A stretch of 64,000 bases of DNA. Source: an uncultured Lysobacteraceae bacterium. Its GTDB lineage: Bacteria; Pseudomonadota; Gammaproteobacteria; Xanthomonadales; Xanthomonadaceae. The translations under genes were made by a program, and so were the position numbers. This document shows, piece after piece, positions 24,952 to 34,896 of the stretch. Position 1 is the first letter of the stretch; each line of letters begins with the position of its first letter. The notes beneath the pieces were generated by a model. The model did not search any database. It was given only the letters and a program-made list of their open reading frames with translations, and was not told where the DNA came from. The stretch is from assembly GCA_936911875.1 (NCBI GenBank), contig CAKZGB010000019.1, positions 48,568 through 112,567 of the forward strand. Reading direction: 5' to 3'.

Positions 24952-27900
24952 ATGCACGTCCAACCCCTACTCGCGCCGGAATTGCCGGTGCGTGCGGCCG
25001 GCGCTCGCCAGGCCCTAACCGACCACTGGAGCCGCGATGAGGCCACCCTCATCCGTGAGCTGCTGCCCCTGGCCGAATTGCCCGCCGAATCGGCCGCCGC
25101 CGCCCAAGCCACGGCCCACGACCTGGTTTCCCGCGTCCGCCGCATGGCCAAGGACCAGGGCGCCATCGAGGCCTTCATGCGTCAGTACGACCTCGGCTCC
25201 GAGGAAGGCATCCTGCTGATGTGTGTGGCCGAGGCCCTGCTCCGCATTCCCGATGCCGAGACCGCCGACAAGCTGATCCGCGACAAATTGGGCGATGCCG
25301 ACTGGCGCCGTCACATGGGCGCGAGCGATTCGCTGCTGGTCAACGCTTCGACCTGGGGTCTGATGCTGACGGGCAAGTTGGTCAATCTGGCCGATGACAC
25401 CAAGCGCGATGCGCACGGTGCGTTCAAGCGTCTGGTCGGCAAAATGGGCGAGCCGGTGATCCGTCTGGCCACTTATCAGGCCATGAAAATCATGGGCCAC
25501 CAGTTCGTCATGGGCCGTAGCATTGACGAAGGCCTGGCCCGCAGCCGCAAAGGCGATGCCGCCAATTACCGCTACAGCTTTGACATGCTGGGTGAGTCGG
25601 CGCTGACTTCGAAAGATGCGGCACGTTATTTGCAGGCCTACCGCGATGCCATCCACGCGATCGGCAAGACCGGACCTGATGGCAATTTTGTCGGCACTGA
25701 TGTGTTTGCCGCGCCGTCGATTTCGGTCAAGTTATCGGCGCTGCATCCGCGCTACGAGCACGCCAAGCGCGCCCGCGTCATGGCCGAGCTGGTGCCCAAC
25801 ATTGTTGAGTTGGCCCAACTGGCCAAGTCGTATGGCATCGGCCTGACTATCGACGCCGAGGAAAGCGAACGTCTCGAACTCTCCCTCGATGCGATTGCTG
25901 CCGCCTACCGCGATCCGTCCCTGCAGGGATGGGAGGGCTACGGTCTGGCCATCCAGGCGTATCAGAAGCGTGCAGGCGATGCGATTGCCTTCATTGCGGG
26001 ACTGGCACGCGAAGTCGGTCGCCGCATTCCGGTACGCCTGGTCAAGGGTGCGTACTGGGATTCGGAAATTAAAAAGGCACAAGTCGATGGCCTCGATGGC
26101 TATCCGGTGTTTACGCGCAAAGCCAACACCGACGTGTCGTATCTGGCTAACGCGCATCGCATGCTGCAAGCCGGTGATGCCATCTACCCGATGTTCGCCA
26201 CGCACAATGCGCAAACGGTTGCCGCGGTGTATGAGCGCGCCAAACTGCTGGGACGTCTCAATCAGTTTGAGTTCCAGAAACTGCATGGCATGGGCGATGA
26301 CCTGTATTCGCAGGTGATTCCGGCCGATCGTCTCAATGTGCCGTGCCGTGTGTATGCGCCGGTCGGTTCGCACGAGGATCTGCTGCCCTACCTCGTACGC
26401 CGCCTGCTCGAAAACGGTGCGAACTCGAGCTTCGTCAATCGCATCACCGATGACAACGTCCCGGTCGAATCGCTGATTGAGGACCCGATCCGTCACGTGC
26501 AAGCCCGCAAATCCATCGCACATACCAAAATTCCGCTGCCGGTCGATCTGTACCGCAGCTTCGGCATCAACAGGAGCAACTCCATGGGCGTGAATCTCGC
26601 CAACGACAATAAACTGCGTGAACTGGCCGAAGGCCTGGCCGCCGCCGAGAGCAAACAATGGACCGCCGCACCGCTGGTTCCCGGCGCTCAACTCACGGGC
26701 GAAACCGTCACTGTGACCAACCCTGCCCTGCGCTCGCAAGTCGTGGGCCATTGGCAAGCCGCCGATAGCGCCACCGTTGAACTGGCGCTGCGCAACGCCA
26801 CCGAAGCGTTTGAATCCTGGAATGCCACGCCGGCTGCCGGTCGCGCCGCCATTCTTGAACATGCAGCCGACCTGATGGAATCGCGCATGGCCGAGTACAT
26901 CCACCTGTGCACGCGCGAAGCCGGCAAGACCATTGCCGACGGCATCGCCGAAGTGCGCGAAGCCGTGGATTTCCTGCGTTATTACGCGGCGCAAGCACGC
27001 GAACTGTTCGTCACCGAACAGCTGCCCGGCCCCACCGGCGAATCCAACACGCTGCAACTTTCGGGTCGCGGTGTGTTTGTGGCGATCTCGCCCTGGAACT
27101 TCCCGCTGGCTATTTTTACGGGCCAAATCGTCGCGGCGCTGGTCGCAGGCAACACCGTAATCGCCAAGCCTGCCGAGCAAACCAACCTGATCGGTTACGC
27201 AGCGATTCGTCTGCTGCACGAGGCCGGCGTTCCTGCCGCCGCTTTGCAATATCTGCCGGGCGATGGCGCTACGGTCGGCGCCGCGCTGACCAAAGATCCG
27301 CGCGTGGCCGGCGTCGTGTTTACGGGCTCTACAGAAACCGCCCGCGCCATCAACCGTGCCCTGGCTGCACGTGATGCCGCCATCGGTGTGCTGATTGCTG
27401 AGACCGGCGGTCAGAATGCACTGATTGCCGACTCGTCCTCGCTGCCGGAACAGGTCGTCAAGGATGCCATCGGCTCGGCCTTTACCTCGGCCGGTCAGCG
27501 TTGTTCCGCTGCGCGCGTGCTGTACGTGCAGGACGACATCGCCGACAAGGTGGTCGGCATGCTCGCCGGCGCCATGAAGGAACTGGTCGTGGGCAACCCT
27601 GCATTGCTTTCGACCGACGTTGGCCCGGTGATCGACGCCGATGCACTGGAACAGCTGCAGGAACACGCCGCACGCATGGATCGCGAAGCCACGCTGGTCG
27701 CCTCGGCACCGGTTAGCGATGCTGTGAACGAAGGCTCGTTCTTTGTGCCGCGCGCTTACGAGCTGCAATCGCTCTCGCAACTCACGCGTGAAAACTTCGG
27801 TCCGATCCTGCACGTACTGCGCTGGAAGTCGGACGAACTCGACGCCGTCATCGACGACATCAACCGCACGGGTTACGGTCTGACGCTGGGCGTGCATTCG

Positions 27901-28140
27901 CGCATTGACGAAACGGTTCACCGCATCACCTCACGCGTGCGCGTCGGCAACTGCTACGTCAACCGCAATCAGATTGGTGCCGTGGTCGGCGTGCAGCCGT
28001 TCGGTGGCCAGAATCTGTCCGGTACCGGTCCCAAGGCCGGCGGCCCGCATTACCTGCCGCGTTTCACCACGGAAAAGACCATCACCGTCAACACGACGGC
28101 TGCAGGCGGCAACGCTTCTCTGCTGACGTTGTCGGACTGA
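24952..28140 (+). CDS. putA: bifunctional proline dehydrogenase / L-glutamate gamma-semialdehyde dehydrogenase
   Basis: PutA oxidises proline to glutamate in two steps, feeding electrons to quinone (FAD domain) and to NAD. From the ATG at 24952 (AAGG just upstream) it has 1062 aa. Residues ~20-170 are the helical arm/alpha domain. The FAD barrel carries [16 protein letters not shown] and LHGMGDDLY. The aldehyde dehydrogenase half has [39 protein letters not shown] and the nucleophile Cys851 in [12 protein letters not shown]. There is no ribbon-helix-helix DNA-binding domain at the N-terminus and no extra C-terminal domain, so it is a short type A PutA that should not repress its own gene. Confidence 0.95.
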   Translation: MHVQPLLAPELPVRAAGARQALTDHWSRDEATLIRELLPLAELPAESAAAAQATAHDLVSRVRRMAKDQGAIEAFMRQYDLGSEEGILLMCVAEALLRIPDAETADKLIRDKLGDADWRRHMGASDSLLVNASTWGLMLTGKLVNLADDTKRDAHGAFKRLVGKMGEPVIRLATYQAMKIMGHQFVMGRSIDEGLARSRKGDAANYRYSFDMLGESALTSKDAARYLQAYRDAIHAIGKTGPDGNFVGTDVFAAPSISVKLSALHPRYEHAKRARVMAELVPNIVELAQLAKSYGIGLTIDAEESERLELSLDAIAAAYRDPSLQGWEGYGLAIQAYQKRAGDAIAFIAGLAREVGRRIPVRLVKGAYWDSEIKKAQVDGLDGYPVFTRKANTDVSYLANAHRMLQAGDAIYPMFATHNAQTVAAVYERAKLLGRLNQFEFQKLHGMGDDLYSQVIPADRLNVPCRVYAPVGSHEDLLPYLVRRLLENGANSSFVNRITDDNVPVESLIEDPIRHVQARKSIAHTKIPLPVDLYRSFGINRSNSMGVNLANDNKLRELAEGLAAAESKQWTAAPLVPGAQLTGETVTVTNPALRSQVVGHWQAADSATVELALRNATEAFESWNATPAAGRAAILEHAADLMESRMAEYIHLCTREAGKTIADGIAEVREAVDFLRYYAAQARELFVTEQLPGPTGESNTLQLSGRGVFVAISPWNFPLAIFTGQIVAALVAGNTVIAKPAEQTNLIGYAAIRLLHEAGVPAAALQYLPGDGATVGAALTKDPRVAGVVFTGSTETARAINRALAARDAAIGVLIAETGGQNALIADSSSLPEQVVKDAIGSAFTSAGQRCSAARVLYVQDDIADKVVGMLAGAMKELVVGNPALLSTDVGPVIDADALEQLQEHAARMDREATLVASAPVSDAVNEGSFFVPRAYELQSLSQLTRENFGPILHVLRWKSDELDAVIDDINRTGYGLTLGVHSRIDETVHRITSRVRVGNCYVNRNQIGAVVGVQPFGGQNLSGTGPKAGGPHYLPRFTTEKTITVNTTAAGGNASLLTLSD

Positions 28141-28180
28141 TCGTTACGCGCAACGCCCCTGCACTTCCAGAGGCAAATAA

Positions 28181-28212
28181 AAAAAACGGCGGCCAATTGG
28201 CCGCCGTTTTTT
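28181..28212. terminator. bidirectional terminator between putA and fadL
   Basis: This is a perfect 32-bp palindrome: A6, then ACGGCGGCC-AATT-GGCCGCCGT-type arms, then T6. It can end putA on the plus strand and fadL on the minus strand. Confidence 0.9.
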
Positions 28213-28230
28213 GTTGTTGCAATGTAGCGA

Positions 28231-29670
28231 TTAGAACTTGTACTGACCGCCGACTGCAATGACGTTGGCGCCGCCGGTGGCTTCGCCCGTGATGAGCGTA
28301 CCGGTGGAGGAAACACTGCGGATCGGCGAATCCTTGACGTTGACGCGCATGAAGGCCGCATCGAAGCTCAGCTTGTCCGACATGCGGTAGGTACCGCCGA
28401 TCGACAGCAAGGTGCGATCGTTGTCGGGCAGACGCGGGGTGCGGTTGGCATCGTGGGTCGGCGTTTCGTCACGGCCGATACCGGCGCGCAGGGTCAGAGC
28501 CGGGCTCAGATCCAGTTCACCGCCCAGCGAGTACATGTTCGAAGCGGACCAACCGTAGTCTTCGGTACCGATCACCGTACCGTCGTCACGCTTGATGATC
28601 ACGTTCTCCAGCGTGGTCCAGTCGGTACGCTGGTATTCACCCATCACGCGGGCCGACGGGGTCACATCGTACGATGCGGAGAAGGTGTGCGTGCTCGGGG
28701 TAGTCAGCTCGGCGCCACCCTTGCCCGAAGCAAAGCGAGTCGACATACCCGGCAAAGCCAGAACATTGGCCGGCACGGTGAACTCGATGTCACCCTTTAG
28801 CTCGTGGGCGATTTCGGACTTGTAGTTGTAGCCAATGGCCAGCTTGTCAGTCGGACGCCATTGGAAACCGGCCGTCCAGCCGATGGCACTGTCTTTGCCG
28901 CTGACCGAGAAGAAGCCATCGTTCTTGCCCGGGCCGTAGGGCGCGGTCGGGGTCAGACACATCGGGGCCAGTTGCGAGGCAATGGCGGCCGGACGCAGTG
29001 CTACCGGCAGCGCACCGATTTGCTGGACGATACCACCGCAAACGGCAGTGCCCAGATCCAGAGCGTTGGTCAGTGTCACATCAGCGTGCTGCAGCACCAG
29101 GCCGACGCCGACGGAGAACTGATCGGAGGTCTTCCAGGCGGCCGACAGCGTGGCATCAATGACTTTCACGTCGGAAGTGACGGCGTTGTAACGACCAACC
29201 CAATCCTTGTCCCATTCGGTCTTGAGGCCATACGGTGCGTTCACACCAAAACCAACCCAGAGATTTTCCAGGTTGCCGTGCAGCGGCATGACGGCGGCAA
29301 ACGAAGGCACTGCGGTCGGGTCACCCGGATCACCGCCGTTACCGCCGCTGACCGACTTGGCCAGGCTGTTGACCGGAGCCGGTTGCGAAGCCAGGGTCGG
29401 CGCGGCAAGGGCGGTACCGGTGAATTCGCCGCTCAGGTCAATCACGCTGACGTTGTTGGCAACGGTGGTGCGATCCAAATTGACCATTGCAGCCGGATTG
29501 GTGATGGCGACAGTGGCGTCATCTTTAGCAACGGTGGTGCCGGTGAAAGCACGGCCCAGAGCCTTGGTGCTGTTTTCGCGGATCTGGAAGCCCGATGCCT
29601 GAGCAACCGAGACCACGCTCAGCACGCCGATAGCCAGCGCGCTCAGTCGCAGAGTGTTCTTGTTCTTCAT
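28231..29670 (-). CDS. OmpP1/FadL family outer membrane transport protein
   Basis: This beta-barrel channel takes up hydrophobic substrates such as long-chain fatty acids. The ATG at 29670 begins a signal peptide (MKNKNTLRLSALAIGVLSVV...AQA). The mature N-terminus SGFQIRENSTKALGRAFTG is the FadL plug segment, followed by the NPAAM motif (ITNPAAMVNLD) near residue ~60. It ends with a barrel-type final Phe (AVGGQYKF). At 479 aa it is slightly longer than E. coli FadL (446 aa). The frame upstream of this ATG is not part of the protein. Confidence 0.92.
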   Translation of the reverse strand: MKNKNTLRLSALAIGVLSVVSVAQASGFQIRENSTKALGRAFTGTTVAKDDATVAITNPAAMVNLDRTTVANNVSVIDLSGEFTGTALAAPTLASQPAPVNSLAKSVSGGNGGDPGDPTAVPSFAAVMPLHGNLENLWVGFGVNAPYGLKTEWDKDWVGRYNAVTSDVKVIDATLSAAWKTSDQFSVGVGLVLQHADVTLTNALDLGTAVCGGIVQQIGALPVALRPAAIASQLAPMCLTPTAPYGPGKNDGFFSVSGKDSAIGWTAGFQWRPTDKLAIGYNYKSEIAHELKGDIEFTVPANVLALPGMSTRFASGKGGAELTTPSTHTFSASYDVTPSARVMGEYQRTDWTTLENVIIKRDDGTVIGTEDYGWSASNMYSLGGELDLSPALTLRAGIGRDETPTHDANRTPRLPDNDRTLLSIGGTYRMSDKLSFDAAFMRVNVKDSPIRSVSSTGTLITGEATGGANVIAVGGQYKF

Positions 29671-29819
29671 AACGATGACGCTCTCAAAATTGGGGGGAAC
29701 GAATGGAAAACGACGGCTTGTGTCGGCACAATGGGTAAGGCGAACTTCAAAACCTACGCCACCGAATCTCACCGCTACGTCTTTTTAACGTTTAATTTGC
29801 ATGCGCGCAACCGAAACTG

Positions 29820-30518
29820 ATGAGTTTATTTATTGCACTGCCGCAAAAACCTACGCGTAATTGGACGTGGGCCACGCCGTTGTTGCTCCTCCTCATCATC
29901 GGTTTGCATGCACTGCAATGGTGGTTGGGCGCAGCTGTGCAGCGGCAATGGCAACTGCAATGGGGAATGCTTAGCGGACATCTGCAAACGCTGCAGGACT
30001 GGCAACAGGCGTTGCAGGGCGGTCGTCTGTTGCGCCTGTATACCGCAACGTTTTTGCACATCAACTGGTCGCATGTCCTCGGCAACTTGGTGTTTCTGCT
30101 AATCTTCGGTCCTGCTGCCGAACGCGTGCTGGGCAGCTTGCGTTTTCTACTGCTATTTTTAGTGGCCGGTGCGGTATCTAACCTTGCAACAGTGGCTGCA
30201 TATCCCGGCGATGCGCATTACGTCATCGGCGCCAGCGGTGCCATCTCCGCGGTGATGGGCGCGTATATCAGTCTGCTACCGCGCGCGCAGCTCGGTATTT
30301 TTCTGCCGCTCGGATTTTTTGTGCAGGTCATCAAGGTGCCTGCAATTGCACTCGTCAGCCTGTGGTTTGCGATGCAAGTGATCTTTGTCGTGGTCGGCGC
30401 GCTCAACGGCTCGGTCACATGGATCGGCCACATTGTCGGCTTTGTCTTTGGTGTGCTGTTTGCGATGGCATCACGACGTGCCATTACGAAGGCACTGCGC
30501 AAGCAGCAAGGCTACTGA
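29820..30518 (+). CDS. rhomboid family intramembrane serine protease
   Basis: This 232-aa membrane protease has about six helices. The catalytic dyad is Ser139 in GASGAISAV and His204 in WIGHIVGFVFG. The family's HINWSHVLGNLVFLLIFGPAAE segment, with the helix-2 HxxxN pattern, precedes them. It would cut membrane-anchored substrates within the bilayer. It stands alone between divergent fadL and convergent ctp. Confidence 0.9.
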   Translation: MSLFIALPQKPTRNWTWATPLLLLLIIGLHALQWWLGAAVQRQWQLQWGMLSGHLQTLQDWQQALQGGRLLRLYTATFLHINWSHVLGNLVFLLIFGPAAERVLGSLRFLLLFLVAGAVSNLATVAAYPGDAHYVIGASGAISAVMGAYISLLPRAQLGIFLPLGFFVQVIKVPAIALVSLWFAMQVIFVVVGALNGSVTWIGHIVGFVFGVLFAMASRRAITKALRKQQGY

Positions 30519-30565
30519 GCGCAACACACCTCAATGCATGCGCAGCATGCGTACGCGCTGCCAAC

Positions 30566-31864
30566 TTATTTGGACTTCAGGACCTTGAGTGCCTGATCGA
30601 TGTACGTATCGCCTTCGAGCAGATCACCCGGGCGGATGTCGACTGCATCTTCGGACGCACGACCGCTTGCGCCGATATGGCCGGGCAAACTGACCTCGCT
30701 ATAGCCGGGTTCACCGGACACCGCGGTGCCGGGTTTGGGCGAAAACGTCACTTGCGGTGCGATACCGATGGCCTGGATCGACTGACCTGAGGGCGTGAAA
30801 TAACGCGCTGTCGTGAGCTTGACGCTATCGCCGTTATCGAGCGGCAACAGGGTTTGCACACTGCCCTTGCCGAAGGTGCGACTGCCGACTATCGTTGCGC
30901 GCTTGTGATCGCGCAGTGCGCCGGCCAACACTTCGCTGGCGCTGGCCGAACCGACGTCAACCAGCACGACGACCTTGGCGCCATTGAGCAAGTCACCGGG
31001 CGTGGCATCAAACGTGATGTCATTGCGTTGCAGTCGGCCACGTGTGCTGACAATACGACCCGATGGCAACAGGTCATCGGCAATCTGCACGGCACCATTG
31101 AGCAGTCCACCGGGATTGCTGCGCAGATCAATCACAACGCCGCGCAAGGCACCGCTCTTTTGCAGTGACTGCACCGCCGACTCAAAGTCGTTGGCGGTAT
31201 CGGCCTGGAACGAAGCAATGCGCACATAGCCGTAACCGGGCTCGAGCACACGCGAGCGCACACTGGCTACTTTGATCGTCTGCCGTTTGACCTTAATTTT
31301 CAGGGGCTTTTCGACGCCCTTGCGAATGATGGTCAGTTCGACCTCGGTGCCTTCGGGGCCGCGCATGTCGACTTCGGCATCGTCCTTGTGATCGGTCAGC
31401 ATCTGACCGTCGATCGCCACCACCAAGTCTCCGGCTTTAATGCCCGCCGCTTTTGCAGGCGATCCGTCGATGGGCGAAATGATGCGCAAGGTACCGTCTT
31501 CCTGCGTTTGCACCTCGACACCGATGCCCTGGTAATTGCCGCGCGAGCGCTCGTCAAATTCGTTAGCGTCATCGCCTTCGAAATAAACGCTATGCGGATC
31601 GAGACTGCGGACCAGCCCACGCACGGCCGACTGCATCAGTTCGTGATCATCAACGGGCTCGACGTAGGCTTGCTTGACCGCCTGATACACCTGCACAAAA
31701 CGGCGGATCTCCTCGAGCGGAACCGGCGACTCGGCAGCTGCTGACTTGGCCACTTTCTCTTTCGAAGGCTTGGCCGCAGTCTGCGCCTGTGCAGTGGTAA
31801 ACGTCAGCGCCATGCTCAGAGCAACGGCGAGAGTGGCAAGTCGGCATGGGGTACGCAATGTCAT
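30566..31864 (-). CDS. ctpA: S41 family C-terminal processing peptidase
   Basis: This is a periplasmic serine protease with a signal peptide (SMALTFTTAQAQ) and an N-terminal helical segment. A PDZ domain (GIGVEVQTQEDGTLRIISPIDGSPAKAAGI) is followed by the catalytic core with RSNPGGLLNGAV. The nucleophile region VGSASASEVLAGAL and the general base Lys in TFGKGSVQTLLPL follow. The family trims proteins at their C-termini and often controls peptidoglycan hydrolases in partnership with adaptor proteins. It lies directly after an EnvC-like gene, in line with a cell-wall role. Confidence 0.93.
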   Translation of the reverse strand: MTLRTPCRLATLAVALSMALTFTTAQAQTAAKPSKEKVAKSAAAESPVPLEEIRRFVQVYQAVKQAYVEPVDDHELMQSAVRGLVRSLDPHSVYFEGDDANEFDERSRGNYQGIGVEVQTQEDGTLRIISPIDGSPAKAAGIKAGDLVVAIDGQMLTDHKDDAEVDMRGPEGTEVELTIIRKGVEKPLKIKVKRQTIKVASVRSRVLEPGYGYVRIASFQADTANDFESAVQSLQKSGALRGVVIDLRSNPGGLLNGAVQIADDLLPSGRIVSTRGRLQRNDITFDATPGDLLNGAKVVVLVDVGSASASEVLAGALRDHKRATIVGSRTFGKGSVQTLLPLDNGDSVKLTTARYFTPSGQSIQAIGIAPQVTFSPKPGTAVSGEPGYSEVSLPGHIGASGRASEDAVDIRPGDLLEGDTYIDQALKVLKSK

Positions 31865-31882
31865 GCCAACCAGTTTAGGCCA

Positions 31883-33259
31883 TCACTGCATCATTGAACG
31901 CGGGTTGATCGGCGAGCCGTTACTGCGCAATTCAAAATACAGTGCCGGTCGGCCCTGCCCGCCCGAGGCGCCAACGGTAGCGATGGTGTCACCGCGACCG
32001 ACGCGATCGCCGACGTTCTTGAGCAAGGCCTCGTTATAGGCATACAGGCTCATGCGTCCGCCGCCATGATCAATGATCAGCAGTTGGCCGTAACCCGTCA
32101 TCCATTGCGCGTAGACCACCTCACCGGCAGCGACGGCACGCACGGGCGCACCCCGGGAGGCGCCAATCAGCAATCCCTGGCTGCGACGTCCATCGGGCAT
32201 GGTGCCGCCAAAACCGGCCAGCAGCGCACCGGTGGCAGGCCAACCCACGCCACCCACCGCAGGCCCCGTGCTGGCGACCGTCGGTTTGGGTGTATCGATA
32301 CGTTGCGGAGCGCGGACGGGTTCATTGCTCTCGGTACGCGTCGGCGTCGACACGGCCTTCGTAGTACTCGCGACGGACTTGGTTCCGGCAGCCTTGCTAT
32401 TGGAGCTATTCGCTTTCGCTATCCGTTGCTGCTCGGCCTGCTCCAGACGCCGCTGTTCGCGCGCCGCCTCTGCAGCCCGCTTCTTGGCGATGGCCACTCG
32501 CTCACGCTCAGCTCGTGCCGCCGCTGCACGCAATTGGCCCAGCAGTCGGTTGAGACCGGCCACGTCCTTGCCCAGTGCCTTCTCACGCGACGCCGTGGAG
32601 GCGTACTTGGCGTTGAGTCCCTGCAGCAGTTTGGCGCGATCGGCCCGGTCTTTTTCGAGCTGCTGCACCTGAGAACGCTGCGCCATCTGACTGCGCGTAA
32701 GTTCGCGCTGACGTCCGTTGATTTCGCGCTGCACGGCATCGAGACTGCTGAGCTGCTGATTCAACCCTTGAATGCGTTGCTGGCGATCTTTCTGCAGATA
32801 GCGGTGATAGGTCAAGGTGCGTTGCGATTTGGCCACACTGTCCTGCGACAGCAAGGCCTTAAGCGGGCCCTGTCGGTTCTGCCGATACGCCGCGCGCAAA
32901 AGACGTTCGCGCTCACTGACTTGCGCGCCCAGATCGCCGGAAAGCACTTGTTTTTGCGAGTTCAAACGCTGCAGATTGGTCTGCTCGACCGTGATGCGCT
33001 GTTGCGTCATCGCTAGAGCACGTGCCGATGCGCCGACCTTCTCTTCGACTGTACGCAGATCTTTAGCGGCACTGCCGCGTTTGGAATCCAACTGGCGCCG
33101 ATCGGCCGCGACCGCCTTCAGCTCTTTGCGTTTGGCCGCGAGCTGCTTTTCTAACGTCTTGGCATCGGTCGGTTTTTTCTTGGTGTTCTGTGCGAAGGCA
33201 TCGCCGCCGCCGACCAGCACGGACAGAATCAGCAGACCGACAACCGCGATGCGTTTCAT
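31883..33259 (-). CDS. envC: EnvC-like murein hydrolase activator (degenerate LytM domain)
   Basis: EnvC activates the division amidases AmiA/AmiB at the septum. The 458-aa protein has a signal peptide (LSVLVGGGDAFAQ), a long coiled coil (about 35-260) and a C-terminal LytM/M23 fold. The zinc ligands are missing. The usual HxxxD region reads QGLLIGASRGA, the usual YGHL/YAHN reads LYAYNEALL, and the usual HxHFE reads ALYFELRSNG. It should therefore be catalytically inactive, as EnvC is. The start overlaps the gpmI stop (ATGA), and ctpA follows by 18 bases. Confidence 0.9.
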   Translation of the reverse strand: MKRIAVVGLLILSVLVGGGDAFAQNTKKKPTDAKTLEKQLAAKRKELKAVAADRRQLDSKRGSAAKDLRTVEEKVGASARALAMTQQRITVEQTNLQRLNSQKQVLSGDLGAQVSERERLLRAAYRQNRQGPLKALLSQDSVAKSQRTLTYHRYLQKDRQQRIQGLNQQLSSLDAVQREINGRQRELTRSQMAQRSQVQQLEKDRADRAKLLQGLNAKYASTASREKALGKDVAGLNRLLGQLRAAAARAERERVAIAKKRAAEAAREQRRLEQAEQQRIAKANSSNSKAAGTKSVASTTKAVSTPTRTESNEPVRAPQRIDTPKPTVASTGPAVGGVGWPATGALLAGFGGTMPDGRRSQGLLIGASRGAPVRAVAAGEVVYAQWMTGYGQLLIIDHGGGRMSLYAYNEALLKNVGDRVGRGDTIATVGASGGQGRPALYFELRSNGSPINPRSMMQ

Positions 33260-34776
33260 ACCAGCAGACTCGCGCCGGTCATTTCAACGGGCTTGGGAAC
33301 ACCGAGCAAATCCAGTACCGTGGGCGCGACATCACGCAGTGCACCTTCTCCGCGCAGCTGCGCCGAACGCGGACCGACATAGACCAAGGGCACCGGACCC
33401 ACCGTGTGCGCCGTGTGCGGTTGACCCGTCACCTGGTCGCGCATCAGTTCCAGATTGCCGTGATCGGCAGTGATCAGTAAGGAACCGCCGACAGACTCAA
33501 CGGCCTCAACAACGGCACCGATCGCGACATCGACCGCCTCCGCCGCTAGAATCGCGGCGTTCAACATGCCGGTATGGCCGACCATGTCGGGATTGGCGAT
33601 ATTGCAGATGCAGACATCAAACTCGCCACTGCGAATGGCAGCGGTCAGCTTGGATGTCACCTCGGGGCAGGACATTTCGGGCTGCAGATCGTAGGTCGCC
33701 ACTTTAGGGCTCGGAATCAGCACGCGCTCTTCGCCGGCATAGGGCGTTTCGCGGCCACCGCTGAAAAAGAACGTCACGTGTGCATACTTTTCGGTTTCGG
33801 CGATGCGCAACTGCGTCATGCCGCGATCGGACAGCACTTGACCCAAGGTGTTGGGCAAGTCATCGGCACCAAAGGCAACCGCGGCCGGCAGATCGGCGCT
33901 GTATTCGGCCAGACCGGTGAAATTGACCAGTTGCGGACGGCGTGCGGCAAAGCCATCGAACGTGGGCACGGTGAATGATGCGGCCAACTGCCGCGCACGG
34001 TCCGCACGGAAATTGAAAAAGATCACGGCATCGCCATCGCGCATCGGTTCCGCACCGGCAATGACGGTGGGCGCGACGAACTCATCGTTCTCATCGCGCT
34101 GATAGGCAGCGGCCAACGCCTCGATGCCCGTAGCGGAGGTGAACTCGGCTTCCGCTTCGACCATGGCGCGATAGGCGCGCTCGACACGATCCCAACGCTG
34201 ATCGCGATCCATGGCGTAGTAACGGCCACTGACCGAGGCCAGGCGGGCGTTACCGACTTCGGCTAACACTTCGTCTAGGCGCTTGAGGCTAGCCAGCGCC
34301 GAACGCGGCGGCGTATCCCGTCCATCAAGGAAGGCATGCACTGCCACCTGCGGCACGCCCTGCGCACGCGCCAAACGCAAGAGCGCGAACAGATGGCGCT
34401 CATGCGAGTGCACACCACCCGGCGAAAGCAGGCCCATTAAATGCAGGCAACCGCCCGATGCGCTCACGGCGCTCATGGCCTGCAGCAGCGCGGGATTGGC
34501 GTCCATCGTGCCGTCTTCGATGGCGGCATCGACGCGGGTCAGATCCTGGTAAACGATGCGACCGGCGCCGAGATTCATGTGACCGACCTCGGAATTGCCC
34601 ATTTGCCCGTCGGGCAGACCGACCCACTTGCCCTCGGTATGGATCAGGGTGTGCGGCCTCGTTGCCAGCAAATGACGCCAATTGGGCACGTTGGCCAGCG
34701 CGACGGCGTTGTCGGCGGTTTCCTCGCGGTGACCCCAACCATCCAGGATCAGCAATACGACCGGTTTTTTGCTCAC
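33256..34776 (-). CDS. gpmI: 2,3-bisphosphoglycerate-independent phosphoglycerate mutase
   Basis: GpmI interconverts 3- and 2-phosphoglycerate using two metal ions (usually Mn) and a phosphoserine. With the GTG start at 34776 (protein MSKKPVVLLILDGWG...) the metal-binding Asp12 and the nucleophile Ser62 (MGNSEVGHMNLGAG) fall at their usual positions. A TTG at 34788 is the other option. Further motifs are HAFLDGRDTPP, NFRADRARQL, NIANPDMVGHTG and LITADHGNLE. At 506 aa it is normal length. It leads the gpmI-envC-ctpA operon. Confidence 0.96.
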   Translation of the reverse strand: MSKKPVVLLILDGWGHREETADNAVALANVPNWRHLLATRPHTLIHTEGKWVGLPDGQMGNSEVGHMNLGAGRIVYQDLTRVDAAIEDGTMDANPALLQAMSAVSASGGCLHLMGLLSPGGVHSHERHLFALLRLARAQGVPQVAVHAFLDGRDTPPRSALASLKRLDEVLAEVGNARLASVSGRYYAMDRDQRWDRVERAYRAMVEAEAEFTSATGIEALAAAYQRDENDEFVAPTVIAGAEPMRDGDAVIFFNFRADRARQLAASFTVPTFDGFAARRPQLVNFTGLAEYSADLPAAVAFGADDLPNTLGQVLSDRGMTQLRIAETEKYAHVTFFFSGGRETPYAGEERVLIPSPKVATYDLQPEMSCPEVTSKLTAAIRSGEFDVCICNIANPDMVGHTGMLNAAILAAEAVDVAIGAVVEAVESVGGSLLITADHGNLELMRDQVTGQPHTAHTVGPVPLVYVGPRSAQLRGEGALRDVAPTVLDLLGVPKPVEMTGASLLV

Positions 34777-34896
34777 AATGCGGTTCAATCCGAAATCTGT
34801 ATGAATGGCCGGAAGTCAGTGTGACTTTGGTCAGTAGCCAACGGCCGGTTCCTATGGGATTGTAACCAAGACCGCCGTTTTACTGGAGATTCCTAC

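Noticed and set aside
25732..27921. 729-codon open frame on the minus strand opposite putA
   Set aside because: It is an antisense shadow produced by GC-biased codon use; no motif, signal or ribosome site was seen.
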